Positions 1-7,610 of a stretch of 17,790 bases of DNA are shown here, piece by piece. The notes under the pieces are model-generated. The model was not told where the DNA came from. It ran no database searches and was given only the letters and a program-made list of their open reading frames with translations. Source of the stretch: Flavobacteriales bacterium UBA2426 (GTDB taxonomy: Bacteria; Bacteroidota; Bacteroidia; Flavobacteriales_F; PHOS-HE28); assembly GCA_002342985.1 (NCBI GenBank), contig DDRC01000222.1, positions 17,805-35,594 of the forward strand. Direction: 5' to 3'. The translations under genes were made by a program, and so were the position numbers. Positions within the stretch are counted from its first letter, which is position 1; every line of letters begins with the position of its first letter.

Positions 1-956
1 CGGCTGCTGTAGCCGTACTCGTTGTCGTACCAGCCCATCACCTTCACCATGTTGCCCACCACGCTGGTGAGCTGCGCATCGAAGATGCAGCTGTGCGGAT
101 CGCCCACGATGTCCACGCTCACGATGGGGTCCTCCGTGTAGCGCAGTATGCCCTTGAGCCTGCCCTCCGCGAGCGACCTGAAGTAGGCGTTGATCTCGTC
201 GGCTGACTTGAGGTCCTTCACGCGGCAGGTGATGTCGGTGATGGAGCCATCGGGCACGGGCACGCGGATGCCGCCACCGCCCAGGCGGCCATCGAGCTCG
301 GGGAAGATGCGTGTGATGGCCTTGGCCGCACCGGTGGTGGTGGGCACCATGCTCACCGTGGCGGCGCGCGCCCGGCGCAGGTCCTTGTGCGGCGCATCAT
401 GCAGGCGCTGGTCGCCGGTGAAGCTGTGCACGGTGGTGATGAAGCCGTCCTCGATGCCGCAGAGCTCCTGGATGCCCAGGATCATGGGCGCGGCGCAGTT
501 GGTGGTGCAGCTCGCGTTGCTGATGATGGGCTCGTCGCCCTTCAGGATGCGGTCGTTCACGCCCAGCACCACGCTGGGGATTTCGGCATCCTTGGCAGGC
601 GCGGAGAGGATCACGCGCTTCGCGCCGGCGCTCAGGTGCGCACCGGCTGATGCGCGGGTGAGGAAGTGGCCCGTGCTCTCGATGACCGCATCGATGCCGA
701 GCGCCTTCCACGGCAGTGCGGAGGGATCCTTCGCTGCAAAGGCCTTCACGCTTCGCCTGCCCAGATGAAGGTGCTCCTCATCATGGCCGACGTCCCCAGG
801 ATAGACGCCGTGCACCGAATCGTACTTGAACAGGTGGGCGAGCGTGCGGTTGTCCGTGAGGTCGTTCACGGCCACCAGCTCCACATCGTTCCGCTGCAGG
901 AGCAGGCGCGCGGTGACACGTCCGATGCGGCCGAATCCGTTGATGGCGATCCTCAT
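1..956 (-). CDS. gap: Glyceraldehyde-3-phosphate dehydrogenase (3' end cut by window edge)
   Basis: Cytoplasmic glycolytic/gluconeogenic enzyme that oxidises and phosphorylates glyceraldehyde 3-phosphate with NAD. I translated most of the minus strand from the ATG at 954-956 to base 3 and found it open throughout. About 318 residues are visible, so only some 15-20 C-terminal residues are missing against a usual length near 335. The N-terminal Rossmann signature GFGRIGR is at residues 7-13 and an N-D pair at 31-32; the Asp suggests NAD rather than NADP preference. The catalytic motif SCTTNC is at 149-154 (Cys150), followed by TVHSFTGDQ with the catalytic His177 and then DAPHKDLRRARAA. WYDNEYGYS lies at the visible C-terminus. 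It follows lipA on the same strand after 108 bases that contain a palindrome, so it may be transcribed separately. Identity is certain; the NAD preference is inferred. Confidence 0.97.
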   Translation of the reverse strand, partial: MRIAINGFGRIGRVTARLLLQRNDVELVAVNDLTDNRTLAHLFKYDSVHGVYPGDVGHDEEHLHLGRRSVKAFAAKDPSALPWKALGIDAVIESTGHFLTRASAGAHLSAGAKRVILSAPAKDAEIPSVVLGVNDRILKGDEPIISNASCTTNCAAPMILGIQELCGIEDGFITTVHSFTGDQRLHDAPHKDLRRARAATVSMVPTTTGAAKAITRIFPELDGRLGGGGIRVPVPDGSITDITCRVKDLKSADEINAYFRSLAEGRLKGILRYTEDPIVSVDIVGDPHSCIFDAQLTSVVGNMVKVMGWYDNEYGYSS

Positions 957-999
957 GGGTTTGGTGCTTGTGTGGTCGGATCAGGGTTGTCAGGGCACG

Positions 1000-1058
1000 G
1001 TTGTCCGCTGTCGGCTGTCGGTCGGCTGACGGACAGCCGACAACGGTCCACGGACAAC
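1000..1058. repeat. Imperfect nested palindrome between lipA and gap
   Basis: An inner arm TGTCGGCTGTC (1009-1019) is the perfect inverse of GACAGCCGACA (1032-1042). A further GTC/GAC pairing toward the loop follows one mismatch. An outer 8-base arm GTTGTCCG (1000-1007) is the inverse of CGGACAAC (1051-1058), with an unpaired asymmetric stretch between the two helices. There is no T tract. It could act as a lipA terminator, as an mRNA-stabilising stem upstream of gap, or be one copy of a dispersed REP-like palindrome. The short reiterated units (TCGGCTG, GGACA) favour the REP-like idea, but only one copy lies in the window. Confidence 0.6.
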
Positions 1059-1064
1059 CCCATC

Positions 1065-1937
1065 TCAGAACATGTGCTTCTCCGCGTGGTAGCTGCTGCG
1101 AACCAATGGTCCGCTCTCCACATAGCGGAAGCCCTTGGCCAGCCCGATCTCCTTGAACCGGGCGAAGCGGTCAGGGTGTACGAACTCCGCCACGGGCAGA
1201 TGCTCCTTGGTGGGCTGCAGGTACTGCCCCAGGGTGAGGATGTCCACGCCCACGCTGCGCAGGTCGTCCATGGCCTCGAGCACCTCCTGCTCGCTCTCGC
1301 CGAGCCCGAGCATGATGCCGCTCTTGGTGCGCAGACCGGCGCGCTTGGCGCGCATGAGCACCTCGAGGCTGCGGTCGTACTTGGCCTGGATGCGCACCTC
1401 CTTGGTGAGGCGGCGCACGGTCTCCAGGTTGTGGCTGAGGATCTCGGGCGCGGCATCGAGCACCACCTGCAGGTTCTCCCATTTCCCTTGGAAGTCGGGG
1501 ATCAGGGTCTCCATGGTGGTGCCCGGGCTGCGGCGGCGGATGGCGCGTATGGTCCTGGCCCAGATGTCGCTGCCGCCATCCTTCAGGTCGTCGCGGTCCA
1601 CGCTGGTGATCACGCAGTGCTTCACGCCCATCAGCTCCACGCTGCGGGCCACGCGCGCGGGCTCGAAGGGGTCCACGGCCTCGGGCCGGCCGGTGGCCAC
1701 GGCACAGAAGCCGCAGCTGCGGGTGCACACGTTGCCCAGGATCATGAAGGTGGCGGTGCCGGCGCCCCAGCATTCGCCCATGTTGGGGCAGTTCCCGCTC
1801 TGGCAGATGGTGTGGAGCTTGTGCTCGCCCACGATGCCGGCCACCTTGCGGTAATTCTCGCCGGTGGGGAGCTTCACGCGCAGCCAATCCGGCTTCCGCA
1901 CGCGCTCAACGGGTTCCGCGATGGTCTCTTCGCTCAT
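1065..1937 (-). CDS. lipA: Lipoyl synthase
   Basis: Radical-SAM enzyme of 290 residues that inserts two sulfur atoms into octanoyl groups on lipoyl-domain proteins, making the lipoyl cofactor of pyruvate and 2-oxoglutarate dehydrogenases and the glycine cleavage system. The family-defining auxiliary [4Fe-4S] motif CX4CX5C is at Cys45, Cys50 and Cys56. The radical-SAM motif CX3CX2C (CTRSCGFC) is at Cys71, Cys75 and Cys78. The C-terminal RSSYHA carries the conserved RSSY that ligates the auxiliary cluster. Length is normal for the family. I chose the ATG at 1935-1937 because it gives a normal N-terminus and overlaps the upstream stop as ATGA; longer in-frame starts would lie inside the upstream gene. 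The 4-base overlap implies translational coupling to the outer-membrane protein gene upstream. The partner octanoyltransferase (lipB) is not in the window. Confidence 0.98.
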   Translation of the reverse strand: MSEETIAEPVERVRKPDWLRVKLPTGENYRKVAGIVGEHKLHTICQSGNCPNMGECWGAGTATFMILGNVCTRSCGFCAVATGRPEAVDPFEPARVARSVELMGVKHCVITSVDRDDLKDGGSDIWARTIRAIRRRSPGTTMETLIPDFQGKWENLQVVLDAAPEILSHNLETVRRLTKEVRIQAKYDRSLEVLMRAKRAGLRTKSGIMLGLGESEQEVLEAMDDLRSVGVDILTLGQYLQPTKEHLPVAEFVHPDRFARFKEIGLAKGFRYVESGPLVRSSYHAEKHMF

Positions 1938-2689
1938 TGCACGTACTTCTTGCCGAACTGGATGGCGATATAGAACTCCAGGAAGAACTGCTTGTTCTCC
2001 ACCCCCTCCAGTTCCGCCATGATGGGCACCGTGACCGGGAAGGCATCCATGGTGGCGCCCACCTCGATGGCCTTGATGCCGGTGGTGTGCCCGGAATACT
2101 CGAAGTTGAGCGCAGCCCGGCCGAAGACGCCGGGGCGCAGGCTCGTCTCGGCCAGCCCGTTGAGCCATGATGCCCGGCCATAGATGTTCTGCACATTGTG
2201 CACGGCCGCATCGTACCGCTCGATGACGAAGGTCTCGTAGGGGATGTTGTCAGGCTTGCCGATCTCCAGATACACCGGCTTGAGGAACCCGATGGAAGGG
2301 CCGATGCCCCAGAGGTAATTGAGCTCGACGCCCGAGCGCCGGATCTTGTCGGTGATCTGCACTTTGCGGCCGTAAGTGGGGCGCAGTATCACGAAGGCGT
2401 TCGCCTTGCCGTAGAAGTAGCCCCGGGAGTCCTCGTAGTAGGGGTTGAAGCTCTTCACCTCCTTGGGGTGCTTCATGCTTACCACCTCCACGCTCAGCAA
2501 CCGGCGGTCCGTTGCGGTTCGGTACTTCGCATGGTGGAAGTGGGCGCCCCAGCCGTCGCCGTGGAGCATGAATCCGCCGTAGATCTCCCTGCGGAAGGGC
2601 ACGCGGGTCTCCTCGTAGATGGTCTGCTGCGCCAGCGCAGGGCATGCCGTCACCAGCAGGAAGGCGAGCAGAGCGGACCGGAACGGCAT
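1934..2689 (-). CDS. Predicted outer-membrane beta-barrel protein, conserved beside lipA
   Basis: A 251-residue exported protein. The signal peptide is clear: positive start, hydrophobic core LLAFLLVTA, and a likely cleavage after ALA around residue 20. The mature part is rich in alternating aromatic and polar stretches with many Tyr, Phe and Gly, as in small outer-membrane barrels, and includes [17 protein letters not shown] and a terminal strand ending [13 protein letters not shown]. It resembles a Bacteroidota family of unknown function that I recall near lipA; that recollection was not checked. There are no enzyme motifs. It is the first gene of the lipA block, overlaps lipA by 4 bases, and has its own -7 box just upstream. 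The start at 2689 is fixed by the signal peptide. A link between a surface protein and lipoate synthesis is unexplained; simple co-expression is the minimal reading. Confidence 0.85.
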   Translation of the reverse strand: MPFRSALLAFLLVTACPALAQQTIYEETRVPFRREIYGGFMLHGDGWGAHFHHAKYRTATDRRLLSVEVVSMKHPKEVKSFNPYYEDSRGYFYGKANAFVILRPTYGRKVQITDKIRRSGVELNYLWGIGPSIGFLKPVYLEIGKPDNIPYETFVIERYDAAVHNVQNIYGRASWLNGLAETSLRPGVFGRAALNFEYSGHTTGIKAIEVGATMDAFPVTVPIMAELEGVENKQFFLEFYIAIQFGKKYVQ

Positions 2690-2696
2690 GGGTGAA

Positions 2697-2704
2697 CAAA
2701 GCTA
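2697..2704 (-). promoter_or_regulatory. -7 promoter box for the outer-membrane protein/lipA block
   Basis: On the minus strand this reads TAGCTTTG, a perfect match to the Bacteroidota -7 consensus TAnnTTTG. Only 7 bases separate it from the ATG at 2689, so the transcript would have almost no 5' leader. No convincing -33 element was identified. Confidence 0.6.
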
Positions 2705-2726
2705 AGCCATCGGCGACCGGTGCACC

Positions 2727-2734
2727 TACCTTGG
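2727..2734 (+). promoter_or_regulatory. Candidate -7 box for the OsmC-family gene
   Basis: TACCTTGG matches five of the six fixed positions of TAnnTTTG and ends 17 bases before the ATG at 2752. It lies in the 62-base divergent region shared with the opposite promoter at 2697-2704. Confidence 0.4.
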
Positions 2735-2751
2735 CACCGACCCGCCCGACC

Positions 2752-3159
2752 ATGGATACCGCCATCATCACCCACCTCGGCGAACTGCGGACCGAGGCCC
2801 TGCACGTGCGCAGCGGACAGCGTTTCGTCACCGACGCCCCGGTGGACAACAAGGGCCGGGGCGAGGCCTTTTCCCCCACGGACCTCCTGGCCACCGCCCT
2901 GGCCACCTGCATGCTCACCACGATGGACATCGTGGCCCGCGACAACGGGATCGAGCTGACGGGCATGACGGCCCACGTGGTGAAGCACATGGCCTCAGGC
3001 CCCCGGAGGGTGCAGCGGGTGGAGGTGCGCATCGCCCTCGATGGCGCGCGGCTGAGCCCCGCCGACCGCGCGCTCATGGAGCGCACCGCGCACGGCTGCC
3101 CGGTGGCGATGAGCGTGCACCCCGACCTGGTGCAGGAGGTGAGCTTCACCTATCGCTGA
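2752..3159 (+). CDS. OsmC/Ohr-family peroxide-resistance protein
   Basis: A 135-residue cytoplasmic protein of the OsmC fold, whose characterised members are homodimeric thiol peroxidases acting on organic hydroperoxides. Two cysteines sit in the expected family contexts: Cys53 in ATALATCMLTTM and Cys116 in HGCPVAMSVH. An SPTDLLA turn precedes the first Cys helix (residues 41-47). The closest subgroup is the general OsmC/YhfA-like type rather than Ohr, judged by memory of motifs, so the substrate is open. I chose the ATG at 2752 because the usual length is about 140; in-frame starts further upstream would run into the divergent gene. It appears to be a single-gene transcript ending at the hairpin just downstream. 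Confidence 0.92.
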   Translation: MDTAIITHLGELRTEALHVRSGQRFVTDAPVDNKGRGEAFSPTDLLATALATCMLTTMDIVARDNGIELTGMTAHVVKHMASGPRRVQRVEVRIALDGARLSPADRALMERTAHGCPVAMSVHPDLVQEVSFTYR

Positions 3160-3167
3160 AAACAGGT

Positions 3168-3192
3168 AAGCCCGGACCGATGGTCCGGGCTT
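3168..3192. terminator. Bidirectional hairpin terminator
   Basis: AAGCCCGGACC and GGTCCGGGCTT form a perfect 11-bp stem around the 3-base loop GAT. It begins 8 bases after the OsmC-family stop and lies 26 bases beyond the stop of the convergent mini-lipoprotein, so it can serve both genes. There is no long T run, which is common for terminators in GC-rich Bacteroidota. Confidence 0.8.
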
Positions 3193-3218
3193 CGATCTCC
3201 GACGGGGATAGGCGCCGC

Positions 3219-3347
3219 TCAGCAGGCCTTTTCGGCGGGCACCTTGGCCACCTTGCCATAAGCCGGGCAGGAGTGGGTGCTGCCGCAGGAGGCGAGCAGC
3301 ATGCCGCCCACCGCGATCACCGCCAATACAAGAAGCGCCTTTTTCAT
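3219..3347 (-). CDS. Small CPAY-type lipoprotein (42 residues)
   Basis: The ATG at 3345-3347 opens a 42-residue frame. It has a two-lysine start, the hydrophobic core ALLVLAVIAVGGM and the lipobox LASC with the lipidated Cys at position 21. The mature part is only 22 residues and contains CPAYGK and a C-terminal Cys; its two further cysteines (27 and 42) could form a disulfide. Tiny lipoproteins with a CPAY motif recur in Bacteroidota, to my recollection, but no function is known to me. The gene has a perfect -7 box about 53 bases upstream and shares the hairpin at 3168-3192 with the convergent OsmC-family gene. A clean signal, lipobox, promoter and terminator make it a real gene despite its size. 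Confidence 0.8.
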   Translation of the reverse strand: MKKALLVLAVIAVGGMLLASCGSTHSCPAYGKVAKVPAEKAC

Positions 3348-3375
3348 CGTTGCGTGGTTTGTGTCCGGTGATTAG

Positions 3376-3383
3376 GACCTTTG
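3376..3383 (+). promoter_or_regulatory. Weak -7 box candidate for ung
   Basis: GACCTTTG matches five of six fixed positions of TAnnTTTG on the plus strand, 78 bases before the ung GTG. No better candidate was seen in the 114-base divergent gap. Low confidence. Confidence 0.25.
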
Positions 3384-3400
3384 AACGCCTGTCTTGCGGT

Positions 3401-3408
3401 CAAATTTA
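3401..3408 (-). promoter_or_regulatory. -7 promoter box for the mini-lipoprotein
   Basis: On the minus strand this reads TAAATTTG, a perfect TAnnTTTG match, in the only notably AT-rich spot of the intergenic region. It is 53 bases from the start at 3347, which gives this gene a normal leader, unlike several others in the window. Confidence 0.6.
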
Positions 3409-3461
3409 GCCCCTCGAACGGACGAGCCGTGGAAATGTTTCAACAAGCAGGCCTGTAATCC

Positions 3462-4166
3462 GTGAATTCCTCCACCCTGCCTGATAACGCCGAGCGCCGC
3501 CCGAATATTGGCGAGGGCTGGTACCGTGCGCTGGAGGGCGAGTTCAACGCGCCCTACTTCAGCGAGTTGAAGGCCTTCCTGGAAGCGGAACTGCGCCAGT
3601 ACGCGGTGTTTCCGCGCGGCCGCGACATCTTCAACGCCTTCAACTCCACGCCTTTCGAAGCCGTGAAGGTGGTGATCCTGGGCCAGGACCCTTACCACGG
3701 CCCCGGACAAGCCCACGGCCTCTGCTTCTCGGTGCCCAAGGGCATCGCCCCGCCGCCTTCGCTGCAGAACATCTTCGCCGAGCTCGAACGCGACCTGGGA
3801 CTGGGGAGGCCACCCCACGGCGACCTCTCCTCCTGGGCCGGCCAGGGCGTGCTGCTGCTCAATGCCACCCTCACGGTGCGGGCCGACCAAGCCGGATCGC
3901 ACCAGGGCCGCGGATGGGAGCGCTTCACGGACGCCGCCATCCAGCGGCTTTCGGAGCGGCAGGAGGGCATCGTCTTCCTGCTCTGGGGCCGCTTCGCGCA
4001 GCAGAAGGAGGGCCTGATCGACCATGAGCGGCACTATGTGCTGAAGGCCCCCCACCCCTCTCCCCTTTCCGCCCACCGGGGCTTCATCGGCTGCGGCCAC
4101 TTCAGTCAGGCCAACGAGCTCCTGGCGGCGCAGGGCAAAGCGACGATCGATTGGCGGCTGCCATGA
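3462..4166 (+). CDS. ung: Uracil-DNA glycosylase (family 1)
   Basis: A 234-residue DNA-repair enzyme that removes uracil from DNA after cytosine deamination or dUTP misincorporation, starting base-excision repair. The water-activating loop GQDPYHGP is at residues 74-81 (catalytic Asp76), with the uracil-stacking Phe89 in LCFSV. The Asn-containing strand LLLNATLTV follows, and the DNA-intercalating loop [11 protein letters not shown] starts at the catalytic His198. Length and motif order are those of UDG family 1. The start is a GTG at 3462; no earlier in-frame start gives a sensible N-terminus, and the conserved W/EF/PYF N-terminal helix begins about residue 20. The stop overlaps the ATG of the Omp85 gene as ATGA, so the two should be co-translated. 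Confidence 0.97.
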   Translation: MNSSTLPDNAERRPNIGEGWYRALEGEFNAPYFSELKAFLEAELRQYAVFPRGRDIFNAFNSTPFEAVKVVILGQDPYHGPGQAHGLCFSVPKGIAPPPSLQNIFAELERDLGLGRPPHGDLSSWAGQGVLLLNATLTVRADQAGSHQGRGWERFTDAAIQRLSERQEGIVFLLWGRFAQQKEGLIDHERHYVLKAPHPSPLSAHRGFIGCGHFSQANELLAAQGKATIDWRLP

Positions 4167-5872
4167 ACGCGATCCGCGCCGCCGCCTTGATCACCGGCCT
4201 TGCGGCTGCGGGGGCGTGCGCGGGACAGCGCCACAGGCTCCTCATCACCGGCGCTGATGCGCTGCCCGCCCGCTGGTCGCGGCCCATGGACCTGCCCTCG
4301 GCGGAGCGCGTGCCGGCGGCGGCCTCCGGCTTCCTCGCCTTCCTCCATGGCCAGGGCTACCTGGAGGCCAGCCTCGACACCTGCATCCGCAGCGGCGACA
4401 CCACGCGCTGCGCCTTGGTGCCCGGTCGCGCCTACCGCTGGGCGCAGCTCAGCGGCACGGGGATCCCGGTGGAGATCGCGAGCCAGAGCCGGTTCAGGGA
4501 GAAGCTCTACGCGGGCCGGCCGGTGAGCCCGGCCGCGACCCGGCGCCTGCTGGAGGACCTGCTGCGCCTCTGCGAGGACAACGGCCACCCCTTCGCTTGG
4601 GTGCGACTCGACAGCCTGCGGCACGATGCGGACGGGCTGCGGGCCACCGTGCGGCTCGACCGCGGACGCGCCGTGCGGTTCGATAGCGTGGTGGTGCGCG
4701 GCACGGCGCGCACCAGCATGCGCTACCTGCAGACCCACCTCGGCATCCGCCCGGGCGATGCCTACAACGAGAGCCTGGTGCGCGGCGTGGAGCGCCGGCT
4801 GCGCGAGCTGCCGTTCGTGACCCAGCGGCAGCGCCCCTATGTGCAATTCAACGAGGACCAGACGAAGCTCTACCTCTTCCTCGATGCGAAGAAGGCCAGC
4901 TCCGTGAACGGCATCCTGGGCGTGCAGCCCGACCCGGTGACGGGCAACGTGAAGCTCACGGGCGACCTGGACCTCCGCCTGCGCAACGCCCTGCGGCGGG
5001 GCGAGGCCATCGACCTCAACTGGCGCAGCCTGGCCGATGCGACGCAGGACCTCCGGGTGCGCTTCAACCTGCCCTTCGCGCTGAATACGCCGATCGGAAC
5101 CGATGCCAGCCTGAAGCTCTTCAAGCGCGACAGCACCTTCCTGGAAGTGACCGCCCGCGGCGCCCTCGAGTACCTCCTGCTGCGCGGCGACAAGGTGAGC
5201 GCCTTCGTCAACAGCAAGAGCAGCGAACGGCTGGGGCGCGACCTGATCGCCGCTGCGGGCCTGGCCGATGTGCGCGTGCTCTCCTACGGCCTGGGCCTCT
5301 CGCGCGAGCGATTCGATTACCGGTTCAATCCGCGCAGCGGGCACAGCGTGCGCGTGGAGGGTTCCGTAGGGCGCAAGCGCACCACCACGGCGGTGATCGG
5401 CGACGCCGCACCGCCGCCCGAGGTGCGCACCGTGCAATACGAGCTGGAGGGCTCGGCCGTGGCGCACCTGCCCATCCGGCGGCGCAGCACGCTGCGGTTC
5501 GCCGCGCAAGGCGGCTGGATGGTGAACGACGACCTGTACCGCAATGAGCTGTACCGGATCGGCGGCCTGAAAACGCTGCGCGGGGCTGACGAGGCCTCCA
5601 TCTTCTGCTCGGCCTTCGCCGTGGGCACCGTGGAGTACCGCTTCGTCTACGAGGAGAACTCCAACTTCTTCGTGTTCGTGGACCAGGCCTGGTGGGAGGA
5701 TGCCACGCGCGGCACCCTGCTCACCGACACCCCGCGCGGCTTCGGCATCGGCACCACCTTCGAGACCAAGGCGGGGCTCTTCGGCCTCACCTATGCCCTG
5801 GGCCAGCAGTTCAGCAACCCCATCCTCCTCCGTGGAGGCAAGGTCCACTTCGGCTTCACCAGCCTGTTCTGA
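4163..5872 (+). CDS. TamA/BamA-like Omp85 outer-membrane protein
   Basis: A 569-residue outer-membrane protein with a signal peptide ([20 protein letters not shown]). A periplasmic N-terminal half includes a convincing POTRA-like unit at about residues 170-246 (FDSVVVRG to FLDAKKA). A C-terminal beta-barrel of the surface-antigen type runs from about 246 to the final Phe569 (FGFTSLF), a typical barrel-ending residue. The Omp85 loop-6 signature appears as [10 protein letters not shown] with L472-R473-G474, followed by Ala where Phe or Tyr is usual. Family members insert or assemble barrel proteins or translocate partners. At this length it resembles short TamA-like Bacteroidota homologues rather than the larger essential BamA. 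The start is the ATG overlapping the ung stop; a TTG 12 bases earlier is less likely. It ends 18 bases from the convergent desaturase. Confidence 0.9.
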   Translation: MNAIRAAALITGLAAAGACAGQRHRLLITGADALPARWSRPMDLPSAERVPAAASGFLAFLHGQGYLEASLDTCIRSGDTTRCALVPGRAYRWAQLSGTGIPVEIASQSRFREKLYAGRPVSPAATRRLLEDLLRLCEDNGHPFAWVRLDSLRHDADGLRATVRLDRGRAVRFDSVVVRGTARTSMRYLQTHLGIRPGDAYNESLVRGVERRLRELPFVTQRQRPYVQFNEDQTKLYLFLDAKKASSVNGILGVQPDPVTGNVKLTGDLDLRLRNALRRGEAIDLNWRSLADATQDLRVRFNLPFALNTPIGTDASLKLFKRDSTFLEVTARGALEYLLLRGDKVSAFVNSKSSERLGRDLIAAAGLADVRVLSYGLGLSRERFDYRFNPRSGHSVRVEGSVGRKRTTTAVIGDAAPPPEVRTVQYELEGSAVAHLPIRRRSTLRFAAQGGWMVNDDLYRNELYRIGGLKTLRGADEASIFCSAFAVGTVEYRFVYEENSNFFVFVDQAWWEDATRGTLLTDTPRGFGIGTTFETKAGLFGLTYALGQQFSNPILLRGGKVHFGFTSLF

Positions 5873-5890
5873 GCGGCGCGAAGGCGGCCC

Positions 5891-6964
5891 TCAGGCCATG
5901 CCCACCCGGCGCAGGTGCGCGAGGTGCGAGCGCAATGCGCTCCGCATGGTGGGGAATTCGCGGTACTCGATGCCGAATTCGGCGCACACCTGGCGCAGGC
6001 GGACGCTCAGCGCAGGATAGTGCACATGGCTGATCCGCGGGAAGAGGTGGTGCTCGATCTGGAAGTTGAGGCCCCCGAAGAGCCAGTTCCACACCCTGTT
6101 GCGCGTGGCGAAATTGGCGGTGGTCTCCACCTGGTGCACCGCCCACTCCGCCTCGATGCGGTGCCCGTCCCCCTCGGGGTGCACGAACTCCGCATGCTCC
6201 ACCACGTGGGCGAGCTGGAAGACCACGCTGATGACGATGCCGGCGACGAAGACCATGACGCCATAGCCGGCGAGCACGGGCAGCACCCCGACCTGCCACA
6301 TGGGGAGGACCAGGAACAGCCCGATGTAGAAGACCTTGGAGGCCCAGAAGACGATGTGGTCCTTGGCCTTCATGGGGCGCAGCGGCGTGCCGTCGGCCAC
6401 CTTGCCGCTGAAGTACTTGCGCAGGTCGTTGTAGAAGATCCAGAAGAGGTAGGTGGTGCCGTAGAGCAGCAGGCTGTACAGATGCTGGAACCGGTGGAAC
6501 CAGTAGCGCTTCTGGCCGGGGTGCACCCGGATCCACGGCTTGATGTCGATGTCATCGTCCATCCCCTCCACATTGGTGAAGGTGTGGTGGTTCTCGTTGT
6601 GCTTGAGCTTCCACAGGTAGGCATTGCCGCCGAGGAAGTTGAGGCTGTGCGCCATCAGCTCGTTCACCCACTTGCGCCGGCTGTAGCTGCCGTGTGCGCC
6701 ATCGTGCATCACGTTGAAGCCGATGCTGGCCACCACGAGCCCCATGAGCGCGCAGAGGCCGAGCGCCAGCCACGGGGAGGCCGGGGTGAAGAACACGAGC
6801 ACCACATACAGGGCGGCCAGTGCCGCCCCCAGGATGCCGGTCTTCAGGTACAGCCTGTAGTCGCCGGTCTTGCTGATGTTGTTCTCCTTGAAGTAGGCCT
6901 CGGTGACTTCCCGGAGGCGTTGGAAGAAGACCGGAGCGGTCCTCGCGAATGTCGTCTGTGCCAT
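5891..6964 (-). CDS. Front-end-type membrane fatty-acid desaturase
   Basis: A 357-residue inner-membrane di-iron enzyme that introduces a cis double bond into an acyl chain. All three histidine boxes are intact: HDGAH at 87-91, HNENHH at 122-127 and QIEHH at 302-306. Gln in place of the first His of the last box is the hallmark of front-end (delta-5/delta-6-type) desaturases. Hydrophobic segments lie near residues 43-60, 65-83, 165-185 and 215-260, the usual two-pair topology. There is no fused cytochrome b5 domain, so electrons must come from a separate ferredoxin or cytochrome. Whether the substrate is an acyl-lipid or acyl-CoA, and the regiochemistry, cannot be told. It is transcribed alone from a perfect -7 box 8 bases before the ATG, divergent from the exosortase operon. 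Confidence 0.93.
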   Translation of the reverse strand: MAQTTFARTAPVFFQRLREVTEAYFKENNISKTGDYRLYLKTGILGAALAALYVVLVFFTPASPWLALGLCALMGLVVASIGFNVMHDGAHGSYSRRKWVNELMAHSLNFLGGNAYLWKLKHNENHHTFTNVEGMDDDIDIKPWIRVHPGQKRYWFHRFQHLYSLLLYGTTYLFWIFYNDLRKYFSGKVADGTPLRPMKAKDHIVFWASKVFYIGLFLVLPMWQVGVLPVLAGYGVMVFVAGIVISVVFQLAHVVEHAEFVHPEGDGHRIEAEWAVHQVETTANFATRNRVWNWLFGGLNFQIEHHLFPRISHVHYPALSVRLRQVCAEFGIEYREFPTMRSALRSHLAHLRRVGMA

Positions 6965-6972
6965 GTTCGCTG

Positions 6973-6980
6973 CAAAGGTA
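6973..6980 (-). promoter_or_regulatory. -7 promoter box for the desaturase
   Basis: On the minus strand this reads TACCTTTG, a perfect TAnnTTTG match. Only 8 bases separate it from the ATG at 6964, which predicts a near-leaderless mRNA. Confidence 0.6.
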
Positions 6981-7081
6981 CCGCTCGGCGGATTCGGCCG
7001 CAGGGGGCCATTCGATCTTCTTCACGATCCGGTGGCAACCGCCACGTACCGATCCCGGGGCCGCCCCGTTGCATCCTTCGG

Positions 7082-7089
7082 TTCCTTTG
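7082..7089 (+). promoter_or_regulatory. Candidate -7 box for the exosortase K operon
   Basis: TTCCTTTG matches five of six fixed positions of TAnnTTTG and ends 5 bases before the ATG at 7095. The same box-to-ATG spacing is found for the genes starting at 11736 and 11824. Confidence 0.45.
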
Positions 7090-7094
7090 CATCC

Positions 7095-7607
7095 ATGCCG
7101 CGTGCCCGCCTCATCGCCCTGCTGCCCGCGGCAGCGCTGGTCCTGCTCGGGCTGGGCTTGAAATGGTGGGCGCGCACGGCGACGGCGGAGGACCTCGGCT
7201 TCCTGATCCGCCCGGCGGCCTGGCTGGTGGGTGCGCTGGCCGGCGATGCGCCCATGGCCACCGCCGCCGGCATGGAGCTCCGCGGCCTGGGCATCGTCAT
7301 CGACCGCTCGTGCGCGGGCATGGGCTTCCTGGTCACCGCACTCCTCAGCTTCGGGCTGATCGCCGCGCGCACCGCCGCCTCCGCCGGACCGGGCCGGTTG
7401 GCCGCCCTCGGGCTTGCGCTGGCGGCCTATCCGCTCACGGTGGCGGTCAATGCCGGCCGCATCCTCACCCTGTGCGGCTTCCAGGGCCTGGGTTTCGGGC
7501 TGCCGCCCCGGCTGCATGAGGGCATCGGCGCCGTCTTCTTCCTCACCGCACTGGTCATCGCCTCCGTCACCGTCAACCGCCTCCTCGTGCATCGGCCCCG
7601 TTCCTGA
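7095..7607 (+). CDS. xrtK: Exosortase K (XrtK)
   Basis: A 170-residue multi-pass inner-membrane transpeptidase-like protein. Exosortases cut sorting signals next to a C-terminal membrane helix, analogous to Gram-positive sortases but unrelated in sequence. The three catalytic positions are visible in the right order: Cys73 in DRSCAGMGF, Arg122 in VNAGRI and His141 in LHEGIG. Hydrophobic stretches at about 7-25, 35-50, 73-91, 102-118 and 143-161 place these residues near the periplasmic face of helices. At 170 residues it matches the compact K subtype, well below the 250-500 residues of other exosortases. The ATG at 7095 is preferred because earlier in-frame starts lie upstream of the -7 box. 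The MSEP-CTERM gene begins 3 bases after the stop, and in this subtype the neighbour is the dedicated target. Subtype assignment is from memory of family signatures plus context. Confidence 0.88.
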   Translation: MPRARLIALLPAAALVLLGLGLKWWARTATAEDLGFLIRPAAWLVGALAGDAPMATAAGMELRGLGIVIDRSCAGMGFLVTALLSFGLIAARTAASAGPGRLAALGLALAAYPLTVAVNAGRILTLCGFQGLGFGLPPRLHEGIGAVFFLTALVIASVTVNRLLVHRPRS

Positions 7608-7610
7608 ACC

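Noticed and set aside
666..1973. A plus-strand open frame of 435 codons opposite gap and lipA
   Set aside because: Both opposite-strand genes have intact catalytic motifs; this frame has none.
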